A DNA stretch of 64,000 nucleotides from positions 580,141-644,140 of the forward strand of contig KE159527.1 in NCBI GenBank assembly GCA_000403215.2. The letters are read 5' to 3'. Below the pieces are notes generated by a model that saw nothing but the letters and a program-made list of their open reading frames with translations, searched no databases and was not told the origin of the DNA. The position numbers were made by a program, and so were the translations under genes. The stretch is from Lachnospiraceae bacterium A4. GTDB lineage: Bacteria; Bacillota; Clostridia; Lachnospirales; Lachnospiraceae. This document shows positions 1-8,863 of the stretch, piece after piece (the stretch's first letter is position 1; the number at the start of each line of letters is the position of its first letter).

Positions 1-503
1 TATGCCTGCGGGGTCTGCACGCGCATGATGTCATTTCTGTCGATTCCGATATGTCCTGCTTCGCCGTCCTCTGTGCGCATAATGGTCTCCTGACAGCGGA
101 TTGCAGAGAGTCCTGAGCCATATTGTTTTGCTTTTGCGATACAGTCCGTGATAATCTCCTGCGAAATCATGGGGCGGACTGCGTCGTGGATAATGACAAT
201 ATCCTCCTCCTTACAGGTATCTTCCAGTGTGAGCAGTGCGTTGCGCGCAGAGGCCTGTCCGTTCTCACCCCCGCCAACAATCCAGCGCAGCTTTGTGATG
301 CCTGCTGCCAAGGCATAGCCCTTGAGTACATCGTGCCAGCCGTCAATACAGGATACGATCATGTAATCCACTTGGGGATGGGACTGAAATGCTTCCAGCG
401 TATAAATAATGATTGGTTTTTCGTATATGCTGATAAACTGCTTTGGAATGGACTGCTCTGTCCGCGAGCCGCTTCCCCCTGCCAGAATCAGTGCAATGTT
501 CAT
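1..503 (-). CDS. IspD/TarI-like cytidylyltransferase (3' end outside window)
   Basis: The reverse strand encodes a protein starting MNIALILAGGSGSR, the nucleotide-binding signature of IspD/TarI-type enzymes that join CTP to a sugar- or polyol-phosphate. Further on are IIHDAVRPM and RVQTPQA, also family-typical. The ATG at 503 has a GAGGGAGG ribosome binding site just upstream. The frame runs off the left window edge at roughly residue 168 of a usual 230-240. It is the last gene seen of the long glycan operon and lies just downstream of a chimeric gene that carries the C-terminal half of a second cytidylyltransferase. In this setting a CDP-polyol or CDP-sugar product is more likely than isoprenoid synthesis, but the substrate cannot be read from sequence. 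Confidence 0.85.
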   Translation of the reverse strand, partial: MNIALILAGGSGSRTEQSIPKQFISIYEKPIIIYTLEAFQSHPQVDYMIVSCIDGWHDVLKGYALAAGITKLRWIVGGGENGQASARNALLTLEDTCKEEDIVIIHDAVRPMISQEIITDCIAKAKQYGSGLSAIRCQETIMRTEDGEAGHIGIDRNDIMRVQTPQA

Positions 504-547
504 AGCACCCTCCCTCTATAGTATCACTTTAAACTCCTGTTCTGTGT

Positions 548-1663
548 TTATATATCCCCATTTTTCATGGCATAGAGTGCCTTGAACATGGCGACGTCCT
601 CCACAGTATTGATTTTCAGGTTCTTGTCAGATCCTTTTGAAAAATAAACATTTCTTCCAAGTCTTGAAATGATATTGTTGGTGTCATTTTCATGCTCGAT
701 GCCTTTTTCCAGCGCCTCCTCATGTGCCTTTTTCAATTCTCCAAGAAAATATGTCTGCGGCGTCTGAATCCGGCGGAACGCATAGCGCGAGATGGAAATC
801 CTGCCGGTCACGCCGTCGTCAGTCATCATCACATTGTCCATGGAGGTCACTGCTGCGACGCCCATGCCCTTCTTTTTGCAGGTATGGATACTGTCCGAGA
901 TAATTGTGTCGGACACCATAGGGCGTATCGCATCATGAATGATTATGATATCTTCTGGTGAACACTCTTTCATCAGCCTGTCCACCGCAAGCCTTGAGGA
1001 ATCCTCCGGAGACATTGTCGGCCCGTACACACGTGAAAACCTTCCTATGATAAAGTCTTGTCCTTTCTGCGCTGCAAAAGCGTTACAGAGTGCCTCGCCA
1101 AGACGCTTGCTTTCACAATATCCGGCGCGGGTGGTGTTGCAATTGATATAACCTAGATATTCTTCATCGAACTTATCCACATCATTTCTGTTTTCGCCAT
1201 AGATTTCCACAGAGGAAAAAAAGAAAAAACGTTCACAATGATGAGATGCCGCATACGCTAACAAATGATAGGTGCCCTGTACATTGGCTGTAATTGTCCC
1301 GATGGGGTCGGTAGCATAAGCCCTTGGGTGGGTATTGCTGGCGGCATGAAGAATATAGTCGATATCTCCTAGCTCTGGCAGCGGGGTTGTGATATCGTGG
1401 GAACTATATGTAAAACATGTATCATTCCAGTATGCTGCAAAACGCCTTTTTGCCTTTTCTTCGTTGCGGCTTATGGCAATAATATGTATGTGCTGACTAA
1501 ACTCTTTATTACGCAACATCAGAATATCGATAATAGTTGACGATATCATACCTGTAGCACCCACTATGAGTACAGTTTTATTGTTCAAAAATTCCCATGA
1601 AATAGCGCATGACAATGCCTGCACAATATCCGACCGATAGATTTTATTTATCTGTATTTCCAT
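548..1663 (-). CDS. Chimera: N-terminal SDR epimerase/dehydratase half fused to C-terminal IspD-like half
   Basis: Residues 1 to about 215 are an extended SDR (NAD-dependent epimerase/dehydratase): VLIVGATGMI near residue 31, FFSSVEIYG near 148, catalytic-type YCESK at 182-186 and RFSRVYGPTM near 208. From about residue 220 the protein becomes the second half of an IspD-like cytidylyltransferase (IIIIHDAIRPMV at 239-250, RRIQTPQTYF near 297, INTVEDV near 351). The SDR lacks its substrate-binding C-terminal part. The cytidylyltransferase lacks the LAGGxGxR nucleotide-binding half. This is what a deletion between two adjacent genes would leave. The ORF is open, so a stable protein may be made, but neither activity is expected. 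The gene downstream is an intact cytidylyltransferase homologue. Confidence 0.75.
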   Translation of the reverse strand: MEIQINKIYRSDIVQALSCAISWEFLNNKTVLIVGATGMISSTIIDILMLRNKEFSQHIHIIAISRNEEKAKRRFAAYWNDTCFTYSSHDITTPLPELGDIDYILHAASNTHPRAYATDPIGTITANVQGTYHLLAYAASHHCERFFFFSSVEIYGENRNDVDKFDEEYLGYINCNTTRAGYCESKRLGEALCNAFAAQKGQDFIIGRFSRVYGPTMSPEDSSRLAVDRLMKECSPEDIIIIHDAIRPMVSDTIISDSIHTCKKKGMGVAAVTSMDNVMMTDDGVTGRISISRYAFRRIQTPQTYFLGELKKAHEEALEKGIEHENDTNNIISRLGRNVYFSKGSDKNLKINTVEDVAMFKALYAMKNGDI

Positions 1664-1749
1664 AAATGGTGTACCTCCTACATAACCTTCGTATTATAAT
1701 TCTACATAATACAAATTAATATAAAAATTTAATGCACCATATAACATTC

Positions 1750-2859
1750 CTAAACAATAAAGTTCTTATCTGCATAAACAATATGATAATTTATACTCTT
1801 TCTTAAAAAATACAACGTGATCAACCGTTCCGAGATAAATCCCGGATAACGATTTAAATATGTATCTTCTTTGACACCACCATGTTTTACAACTGCATCT
1901 ATAATTGGAAACATCCAACTGCACAAATCATCAAGAATTTTTCTCCGCACAATAAACATATTACAAGGGAAATATAAATTTTTAGAAAATACTTCCTCTG
2001 CTTCATTAAAATCATTTGGATAATTTTGTTCAAGATAATACATCATATATTCCCAATCAGATGGATCATGTCTTTCTTTATAATTTTCTCTGATATTAGG
2101 ATAAACAAAAGTCGGAACTGGCAATATAACATCTATATCATTTGTATACATAATATCCTGCCAGTTATCTGGAAGAATAAAATGTCTCCTGTAATGAGAC
2201 AATCCTACAACATCCTCCTTTGTATTTTTCCATATCCAATATAGTGCTGTCAGTTCACAGTACTGTCGATTTTTTGTAGAAATATTTTCTCCATCACAAT
2301 CTGTCAAAACATTCGGGGATAATCTCCGAGATGTCAACGCCGCCCCCACTTGGATTTCTTTCTCATATACTGGACAATTATATTTTGACTGCAAGGTTTT
2401 ATCATAGACTGACTTTGCTGAATATATAACAGCGTCACTTTGGTGGACGCACAAATCTGTAATCTTGATAAAATTCTCATGTTCCTGCCAATAATACTTT
2501 TTAACATACGCATTCCGAAACGCATTATCAAGCTCTACTGTTATCGGAATTATTCGTTTCATTCCTCTTTTTTTGAGTCTGTTTGTAATATCTTCATGAT
2601 AAATCCCTTTTGTGGCAATAAATATATCGCACGAACTATCAATTTTCTCTACAGAATCCAGTATACGCACTGGAACACCATCTATTGACGTTTCATTCCC
2701 CTCAATATCATCCACCAGAAAAGATAAGATTTCTATCTGTGGATATAGATATCGTAAATATCCTCTTAATGTTTTTGCTCGGGACTGAGCTCCAAATATA
2801 TATATCCGAGAAGTGAATTCATATTTCTTCTGCATATCTAGTTCTATTATTTCTTCCAT
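1750..2859 (-). CDS. DUF4422 glycosyltransferase with N-terminal Rossmann-like module
   Basis: Residues about 15-110 form a Rossmann-like module (IYIFGAQSRAKTL at the start, FLVDDIEGN, IDGVPV, IFIATKG). The rest matches DUF4422 capsular-polysaccharide glycosyltransferases: a Y.S.K type opening, VGAALTSRR, NRQYCELTALYWIWKN and the hallmark GLSHYRRHF. The ORF can open at a TTG at 2874, but the ATG at 2859 is preceded by GAGG nine bases upstream and is preferred. It is presumably a cytoplasmic sugar transferase that extends a glycan on a lipid or protein acceptor. Donor and linkage are unknown. The gene follows an FkbM methyltransferase with almost no gap. Confidence 0.8.
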   Translation of the reverse strand: MEEIIELDMQKKYEFTSRIYIFGAQSRAKTLRGYLRYLYPQIEILSFLVDDIEGNETSIDGVPVRILDSVEKIDSSCDIFIATKGIYHEDITNRLKKRGMKRIIPITVELDNAFRNAYVKKYYWQEHENFIKITDLCVHQSDAVIYSAKSVYDKTLQSKYNCPVYEKEIQVGAALTSRRLSPNVLTDCDGENISTKNRQYCELTALYWIWKNTKEDVVGLSHYRRHFILPDNWQDIMYTNDIDVILPVPTFVYPNIRENYKERHDPSDWEYMMYYLEQNYPNDFNEAEEVFSKNLYFPCNMFIVRRKILDDLCSWMFPIIDAVVKHGGVKEDTYLNRYPGFISERLITLYFLRKSINYHIVYADKNFIV

Positions 2860-2879
2860 ACTAAATTTCCTCAAAAAAA

Positions 2880-3875
2880 TTATTTAAACGCATATAAAAT
2901 ACCAAAACGATTCTTTCCAGTAACTGCATACTTAAATCCATACTGTTCTAAAACATCTGTTATTACTATTGGACTTTCATGATATTCCATAAGTATCACA
3001 TCTACTGATTCCAACAAGTTAGTTTTTGCAAGATTGTCAAAAATAATAAATTCCGCACCCTCCACATCAATCTTCATTACAATCTTTCTGCCTAAGTTTT
3101 TTTCTATAATCCCAGATACAATACTTACCGCTGGTATACATTGAATTTCCACTCTTGTCTTGTCATTATCATTACAGAATATATTTCTCCATCCTGTCTG
3201 TTCTGCACTCACTGCAACCAATTTTATTTCTTCCTTATCTGTCACTGCAATATTAAATGGATGAATCTTATTTTTTATAAAATTAGTATTTAACGCAAAA
3301 TTATCTACTGCCTGCTGATATGTATCAGGAAATGGCTCAAACCCATATACAGATACGACATTTCTCATATTGGCAAAATACAGACTTGCAGCACCAATAT
3401 TCATTCCCATATCAATAACCACTATCTCATCTGCTGGTATATGAAAATAATATGTATTCATTACAAAAATCTCTGTTACAATATCAAAATCAGTAAGAAA
3501 TCTCTCTCTAATTTTTACATTTCCAATTTTAGATATAATGCTTTTGTCATCCTGTATGTCATAATCCCAACTATCTTCTATAGCATTCATACGATTCAAA
3601 AATCTTATTTTCTTCATATCAATATCTGTATCTTTAAGTCTCATATATATTCGATTCCCATTAATGTAATCGGTGCATATAAATAGTACATCAAAATCCA
3701 CTCCTGATAATTCATCCGGTGACAATACTTTTAAATCATTAAAAACTTCTCCTGAATACAATGTTGTCTTTTTCTCACTGCTATCTGCATAAGCTATAAT
3801 CTCAATATCATCAGGCAGCTTATTTTTGTTATTTAAATAATATTCTCCGATTCCATATATAACAGCCCTTCTCAT
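2880..3875 (-). CDS. FkbM-family methyltransferase with N-terminal Rossmann-like module
   Basis: The C-terminal two thirds is an FkbM-type SAM-dependent methyltransferase: EIVVIDMGMNIGAAS is motif I, followed by VYGFEPFPDTY and KIDVEGAEF, all typical of the family that O-methylates sugars. The first 110 or so residues carry the recurrent module (RRAVIYGIGEYYL, IEIIAYADSS, FDVLFICTD). A GGGAG site precedes the ATG at 3875. The gene sits between a GT4 glycosyltransferase upstream and a DUF4422 transferase downstream in a same-strand run, so the substrate is probably a residue of the locus glycan. Which hydroxyl is methylated cannot be said. Confidence 0.8.
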   Translation of the reverse strand: MRRAVIYGIGEYYLNNKNKLPDDIEIIAYADSSEKKTTLYSGEVFNDLKVLSPDELSGVDFDVLFICTDYINGNRIYMRLKDTDIDMKKIRFLNRMNAIEDSWDYDIQDDKSIISKIGNVKIRERFLTDFDIVTEIFVMNTYYFHIPADEIVVIDMGMNIGAASLYFANMRNVVSVYGFEPFPDTYQQAVDNFALNTNFIKNKIHPFNIAVTDKEEIKLVAVSAEQTGWRNIFCNDNDKTRVEIQCIPAVSIVSGIIEKNLGRKIVMKIDVEGAEFIIFDNLAKTNLLESVDVILMEYHESPIVITDVLEQYGFKYAVTGKNRFGILYAFK

Positions 3876-3889
3876 TTTCTTCTAACTCC

Positions 3890-4993
3890 CTATCCATATA
3901 CGTTTATCAATTGCCCCACTGCACTTTTTATATCGTACCCCTGACTAGCAATCTCTTCATCCATACATTTCCTGTTGACATTTATTTCAGATTCTGATAT
4001 TTTTTTCTCCCATATATTTTCAGATAATGGAATATATTCAACTAAATCAGTAATCTTAGTCTCCTCTGACAGCGTATCTGATACATAACATGTCAAGCCT
4101 GCCGCTTGCGCCTCAATTGCACAGATTGACAACCCTTCAAAATGTGATGGAATACAGAATACATCCATGACCTGTAAATAATCCCACACATTTTCCTGCC
4201 AATTCAGACATACTGCGCTATCTTCCACTCCAAGCTCTTTTATCAGGTTTTTCAAATATCCTTCTAATTCTCCTTGCCCAATTAACATTAAAAAGAGACT
4301 GTTTCTTTTTTGCCACGCTTTTACAAACGCCCTAATCAAAAATTCTTGATTCTTCTGATATGAATATCTGCCAATATTTCCTATTACAATCCTGTCTTCT
4401 ACTCCCATCCTGTTACGCATGAGTTTTCTTATTTCAGGATTAAAATGATACTGCTCAACATCAATTGCATTGGGAAGAATCTTGATCTGATCTCTTGGTA
4501 TTTGTTTTCCAAAAAGCCACTCTCCTGCCATCTTTGAACATGCACAGACATCTGTTGCCATCCTCATATCAAACTGCCTTTTATATTCTTCATGGATTTT
4601 CAGAAGCCGCTTCCTGTCTTCCGCAGATACGAAATCAACACCTGTACTATGAGAATGCACGATCACTTGTGGAATACCTACTTCCATCGCGATCTCCTCA
4701 ATTAGAAACCCTCTCCAAATACTAGTATGGAGATGAACTGCGTCAAATCCATTATCCAAAATTCTGACAATCTCCTTCCGCAGCCCTTCTCTTCCATTTC
4801 GTTCTGTATTTGTAAAAGACCATATGGGAAAATGATATTCATGAAATTCTTTTGATTTCATTAAATCTTCTTTATTTCTGGTAAGAAACTCAAACTGATA
4901 TTCACTCTGGTTAATATACTTCATGTGATTAAACAGATACTTGTATACACCATTGTTTATTTCCGGCGGGGTCATATGTAAAATTCTCTTCAT
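3890..4993 (-). CDS. GT4-family glycosyltransferase
   Basis: This is a GT-B fold retaining glycosyltransferase. The N-terminal acceptor domain begins MKRILHMTPPEINNG. The C-terminal donor domain has IGNIGRYSYQKNQEFLI, ILPNAIDVEQY and the EX7E-type motif in FEGLSICAIEAQAAG. The frame can open at a GTG at 5014 that overlaps the preceding gene, but the ATG at 4993 has AAGGGAG nine bases upstream and gives the expected N-terminus. It is adjacent to a second GT4 gene (5011-6093), suggesting two consecutive sugar additions. The donor nucleotide sugar is not predictable. Confidence 0.82.
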   Translation of the reverse strand: MKRILHMTPPEINNGVYKYLFNHMKYINQSEYQFEFLTRNKEDLMKSKEFHEYHFPIWSFTNTERNGREGLRKEIVRILDNGFDAVHLHTSIWRGFLIEEIAMEVGIPQVIVHSHSTGVDFVSAEDRKRLLKIHEEYKRQFDMRMATDVCACSKMAGEWLFGKQIPRDQIKILPNAIDVEQYHFNPEIRKLMRNRMGVEDRIVIGNIGRYSYQKNQEFLIRAFVKAWQKRNSLFLMLIGQGELEGYLKNLIKELGVEDSAVCLNWQENVWDYLQVMDVFCIPSHFEGLSICAIEAQAAGLTCYVSDTLSEETKITDLVEYIPLSENIWEKKISESEINVNRKCMDEEIASQGYDIKSAVGQLINVYG

Positions 4994-5010
4994 TTGAATA
5001 TTCTCCCTTA

Positions 5011-6093
5011 TCACTTTTCAAATGTTTTGTATATTTCAAGCAATTTCTCTGCTGACTTTATATATGAGAACTTTTCAGCCTGTATAACTGCCTTTTTTTC
5101 CAGTTCATGCCGATATTTTTCATTATTAACCACTCGACTTATTGCATCTGACACTGACTCTACTTCATGTGGATTGCAATAAGCCACAGCATCTCCGCCA
5201 ACTTCTGGCATTGATGTTGTATTTGAACAAATTACTGCTTTGCCTACTGATAAAGCCTCTAAGACAGGAATACCAAACCCTTCATAATATGAAACATATA
5301 TAAATGCCAATGATTTTCTATATAACCATACCAATTCTTCATCACTCACAAACCCTGTAAGAATTACGTTTGAAGATACATCTGGATGTTTTTCCACTAT
5401 ATCACGAATTACCTGATATCTTCGAACAGGCCCCGTCAATACTAATTTAATATCGGAATCAGTATGTTTACTCTTATACAAAAGAAATGCTTCGACCAGT
5501 CCCACCTGATTCTTATGAGGACCGACTCCCGAAACAGACAGGATAAAATTCTCACTTTCCAATTCCTGTAATGCACTTCCTTTTACATCTTTGCTGAATA
5601 ACTTTGAAGGATAAAGACCATTATAAACAACTTTCACTTTATCTTCACCAATACCATAATGTTCTACTATATCCTTCTTGGTATATTCAGATACCGCTAC
5701 TATGATATCCGCCTCTTCTGCACTTTTCCGAATCGCAGTATCAAAATATTCATATTGACTTTTATACCATTCGGGATACAAAAGCGGTATCAGATCATGT
5801 ATTGTCAAAATCTTTCCACATGGAACATTAGGATTTAAATGAAATGGGCGATAATGTGAATGCACTATATCCAATGGATATGATGTTAGTGTATAATTCA
5901 GCAGGATCTCTTTTCCTGCATCTGGAATTATCGGAATACTTTCTATATCAAAGTCCATCCAGTCTGTTCTTCCCAAAAAGAAATATTTATTATCTCTGTC
6001 TATTTTTAATAGTTCCGTCATCAGTCCTATTGTCACACGATTAATACCTGTAATGTTAGTTTCTTTATTTTGAGATAGTATTCCAATTTTCAT
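5011..6093 (-). CDS. GT4-family glycosyltransferase
   Basis: The length of 360 residues and the motifs are those of GT4 enzymes similar to mannosyl- or rhamnosyltransferases: DIVHSHYRPFHLNPN, LTIHDLIPLLYPEW, IIVAVSEYTKKDIV, VSGVGPHKNQ and the donor-site motif YEGFGIPVLEALSVG followed by SMPEVGG. The IHDL and EGFGIPxLE elements are especially characteristic. Its start overlaps the end of the upstream gene by four bases (translational coupling), and its stop overlaps a possible GTG start of the next gene. It acts in the cytoplasm on a membrane-bound or protein-bound acceptor; specificity is unknown. Confidence 0.83.
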   Translation of the reverse strand: MKIGILSQNKETNITGINRVTIGLMTELLKIDRDNKYFFLGRTDWMDFDIESIPIIPDAGKEILLNYTLTSYPLDIVHSHYRPFHLNPNVPCGKILTIHDLIPLLYPEWYKSQYEYFDTAIRKSAEEADIIVAVSEYTKKDIVEHYGIGEDKVKVVYNGLYPSKLFSKDVKGSALQELESENFILSVSGVGPHKNQVGLVEAFLLYKSKHTDSDIKLVLTGPVRRYQVIRDIVEKHPDVSSNVILTGFVSDEELVWLYRKSLAFIYVSYYEGFGIPVLEALSVGKAVICSNTTSMPEVGGDAVAYCNPHEVESVSDAISRVVNNEKYRHELEKKAVIQAEKFSYIKSAEKLLEIYKTFEK

Positions 6094-6641
6094 ATGTCGC
6101 CACCCTGATCATCCTTATTCAAAAACAAATCTATTGTTTTATTAATATCTACAAACAGTCTCAGTGCCTGCCTGTATAAAGAAATATTCCTATATTCATA
6201 CAGATCATTCCCAATTGTTGAGCTATAAATATTAACGCTTCCTGTATTCTTTAACAATTCTGCAATCTGCATAAAATTATTATCACGCAGGTTAATTGGC
6301 AAATCCGTAAAAAACGCAAACCCATCTATTGACGCAATATCTATTTCTTCACTGAGCTTATTAATTATATCTGTTGTATATCTGCCTTTCCATCCTACTA
6401 CTCTATATCTGTCGCCATATGTATCACGAAACGCATTTTCCATGTAATCCTGTGCTATGATAGTCAAACTGATATGTGGATTACACTCGGTCAGACCTTC
6501 AATGAATTTCTGAAACCTTGTTTCTTCTATAACAGAAACTACTATCATATTTTTATTATGCTGCATCTGCTGGTATGATATCCCTTTTACACAACCATCT
6601 ATTATACTAAATAACTGGTCGTATGAATTTGTATTTTTCAT
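6090..6641 (-). CDS. Hypothetical protein of the glycan locus
   Basis: I do not recognise a family. The protein has about 183 residues, no signal peptide and no membrane segment. Its pattern of alternating hydrophobic strands (MIVVSVIEET, ISLTIIAQDY, YRVVGWKGRY, IDGFAFFTDLP) looks like an alpha/beta fold, possibly half of a GT-B-like or Rossmann-like protein. The ATG at 6641 follows AGGGAG; a TTG lies one codon upstream. Its stop overlaps the start of the downstream GT4 gene by four bases, so the two are probably co-translated and may act together. Confidence 0.6.
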   Translation of the reverse strand: MKNTNSYDQLFSIIDGCVKGISYQQMQHNKNMIVVSVIEETRFQKFIEGLTECNPHISLTIIAQDYMENAFRDTYGDRYRVVGWKGRYTTDIINKLSEEIDIASIDGFAFFTDLPINLRDNNFMQIAELLKNTGSVNIYSSTIGNDLYEYRNISLYRQALRLFVDINKTIDLFLNKDDQGGDI

Positions 6642-6698
6642 CAAATCTCCCTATATAATGTTTTTACTATATTCCATTATTTCAATTTTTTATCGCCA

Positions 6699-7844
6699 TC
6701 AGATATGTGTAATGAATTTGTTAATATTATCAATTACACTATCCCAGTTATACTCATTTTTTACAAATTCAATCCCGTTCCTGCACATCTGTTCATATAT
6801 TTCTTTGTGAGATAACATATAATCCAACACTGCCTCAAACTCCAAGTAGCTTGAATAAAATAAACCTGCATTGCTTCTCACACACTGCCCTCTTAATACA
6901 TTGCAGTCTCCATTGACAATGACAGGCGTACCTGCTGCCAGACTTTCTAACAAAACCAGTGAAAGACTTTCATATTTAGATGGAATCATAAACAGTAATG
7001 CCTGCTCTAACATTCGGTTCTTTTCATCTTCTGTTATAAATCCCAAATATTTAATATCCTCACAATATTCCTCTTTGTATCCGTTTTCTATACTTCCTGC
7101 CATATATAATTTTAAATCAGAAGGATGCATTTTTTTATACTGTCTAAAATAATGTGCAAGACGATTACAACCTTTGCCACTACATATTCTTCCTATATAC
7201 AGTAAATAATTCTCTTTTTTATGTCCTTTAAATTGAAATTCATTAATGCCAACACATGTAGTAAATGATGGGATCTTTTTTACCCTTGGAAATCTGGTCT
7301 CTATAAACTGCTTTTCATCAATAGAATTAAAAAAGATACCTCTGGGAACACTAAAAACTATATCATAAAGATGCCTATACATGTCCGGTTCATCATGTGC
7401 TGTCGGCAACAAGATTGCATTATCAAATCCGAGCAAAATGCCCGCTACTGTTGTATAGAATAAACTTGTTATAAAAATAACTACCTGATATTTTCCATGA
7501 TTATTGATTAAGTATCTTATTAAGTCAGGACAATATGGTCCCCTTTTTTTAATCAATTGAAAATCATGTTCTATATTTAATTCATCAATCCGCTTTAGCA
7601 CCTCGTCAGGCTCCTGACTGCGTAAATCGCTTACTCTAAAACGCATTACATCTACACCTGCATCATCTTCTCTTCCTGCATTAAAGTAATTATCAAAGGG
7701 TACTGCCGACTTTGAACACGTAGTCAAAACTTCTATTTTATAATTATTTTTTAAGTGTAATGCCAATTGCCTGCAATGGTATTCAGCACCACCGCTAAAA
7801 TTTGCTCCATATCTTTGAATAACAAATGCAATTTTATGTTCCAT
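6699..7844 (-). CDS. GT4-family glycosyltransferase
   Basis: The N-terminus (IAFVIQRYGANFSGGAEYHC) is the acceptor-side glycine-rich loop found in many GT4 enzymes. The C-terminal half holds LLYIGRICSGKGCNRL and the EX7E-type region IPSKYESLSLVLLESLAAG. The length of 381 residues is normal. A GGGGA site precedes the ATG at 7844. A standalone Rossmann-like module gene ends three bases upstream, so the pair may form a two-subunit equivalent of the fused enzymes elsewhere in this locus. That pairing is inference. Confidence 0.82.
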   Translation of the reverse strand: MEHKIAFVIQRYGANFSGGAEYHCRQLALHLKNNYKIEVLTTCSKSAVPFDNYFNAGREDDAGVDVMRFRVSDLRSQEPDEVLKRIDELNIEHDFQLIKKRGPYCPDLIRYLINNHGKYQVVIFITSLFYTTVAGILLGFDNAILLPTAHDEPDMYRHLYDIVFSVPRGIFFNSIDEKQFIETRFPRVKKIPSFTTCVGINEFQFKGHKKENYLLYIGRICSGKGCNRLAHYFRQYKKMHPSDLKLYMAGSIENGYKEEYCEDIKYLGFITEDEKNRMLEQALLFMIPSKYESLSLVLLESLAAGTPVIVNGDCNVLRGQCVRSNAGLFYSSYLEFEAVLDYMLSHKEIYEQMCRNGIEFVKNEYNWDSVIDNINKFITHI

Positions 7845-7846
7845 TT

Positions 7847-8269
7847 CTAGTCCCCTATCCCACTATGATGTATATCAAAAAAAGAAATATGAGTTGCTGG
7901 TACTCCCAGCAATACTAACTGATTCATCATTTCATCTGCATACAGCATAGATATTATAATAAAAACGGCATCTGGATATTTTCTCACAGCATCATTTGGA
8001 TTCATAATCTGTATGCCATCCATTATAATCCCCTGTTTTCCATCATCGTTATCACAATATGCCCGAACAAATGTAATGTTTTCTTTTTTCAGCATAAAAT
8101 ATAACTGCCTGCCTATCTCAGATGCCCCAAAAATCACAATATCATGGAATGATGCATACTTCTTTATTTGTTTTATATAATAAGAAGTTGCTAAATACTT
8201 TTGAGCAATACTGGTACTATCCATATCCTTTGTAATAGTATCCATAATGTCTTCTACTTTTATATTCAT
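7847..8269 (-). CDS. Standalone Rossmann-like module protein
   Basis: The protein is essentially one copy of the module that recurs through the locus: HDIVIFGASEIGRQLYFML (dinucleotide-binding-type loop), VRAYCDNDDGKQG, IMDGIQIMNP and VFIIISMLYADEMM. An ORF opens at a GTG at 8308, but GGAAGGAG lies about ten bases before a GTG/ATG pair near 8272-8269, so a start there is preferred, giving about 140 residues. No membrane segment is present. It resembles the N-terminal domain of PglD-type acyltransferases and the CoA/NAD-binding domains of sugar-modifying enzymes. Its ligand is unknown. Confidence 0.65.
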   Translation of the reverse strand: MNIKVEDIMDTITKDMDSTSIAQKYLATSYYIKQIKKYASFHDIVIFGASEIGRQLYFMLKKENITFVRAYCDNDDGKQGIIMDGIQIMNPNDAVRKYPDAVFIIISMLYADEMMNQLVLLGVPATHISFFDIHHSGIGD

Positions 8270-8329
8270 CACATTCTGCCGGCTCCTTCCTATTACTCTC
8301 AATAACACATCCTAATAACCGTTAATCAA

Positions 8330-8806
8330 TTATACCTCATACAAAATATCTTCCAGTGAAATAATCGGGCAGTCCATCTTCTCTGACAAATTTTCCTCTA
8401 TTTCATCGAAAAATGTAATGGCAGTCACCACTACTGCATCCACTGATTCCAGCTCATCATCCATTGACATAACATCAACGTCCGCATAAATAGAATCCGC
8501 ATTTTTGTCAATGGCATATGCAACGATTACGCCAGTATCCTTAAGCTCATCCATAAGGGTTTCACCTGCATAACTCATACCATAAATAGCAATCTTCTTG
8601 TATTCATTCTTTTCAAAATATAAGGCAAGGTTTTTCCCCTCCTGCTTTACTTTAACCCACTGATTCATCATCTGGAATAGTGCAAAATGTTTATCCGACA
8701 TACTCCTTACTTTATTTAATGACTTGCCTGTCACTTTTCCCACTATGCCAGCTCCAAGAGCTACTCCTGTTAATGCTGATAATACTGAAATCACTTTATT
8801 TTTCAT
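8330..8806 (-). CDS. Membrane-anchored(?) Rossmann-like module protein
   Basis: The N-terminus (MKNKVISVLSALTGVALGAG) is a hydrophobic, glycine- and alanine-rich helix that could act as a membrane anchor or uncleaved signal. After a helical stretch (FALFQMMNQWVKVKQEG) comes the module with IAIYGMSYAGETLMDEL, VAYAIDKNADS and VDAVVVTAITFFDEI. No catalytic residues of a known transferase are visible. It lies between a DUF5672-type transferase gene and the standalone module gene. It might tether cytoplasmic glycosylation enzymes to the membrane, which is inference from the hydrophobic helix only. Confidence 0.6.
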   Translation of the reverse strand: MKNKVISVLSALTGVALGAGIVGKVTGKSLNKVRSMSDKHFALFQMMNQWVKVKQEGKNLALYFEKNEYKKIAIYGMSYAGETLMDELKDTGVIVAYAIDKNADSIYADVDVMSMDDELESVDAVVVTAITFFDEIEENLSEKMDCPIISLEDILYEV

Positions 8807-8863
8807 TATTCCCTTCTCCTTTCAGATTTTGAACATCTTTATAATTACCAATTCAAACAATAA

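Noticed and set aside
1-503. Housekeeping ispD for isoprenoid synthesis
   Set aside because: Possible by motif alone, but its place at the end of a glycan operon beside a second cytidylyltransferase fragment makes a CDP-sugar or polyol role more likely; no gene symbol was given.
123-521. Plus-strand frame at the left edge
   Set aside because: The minus strand encodes an obvious cytidylyltransferase over the same bases with a good ribosome binding site.
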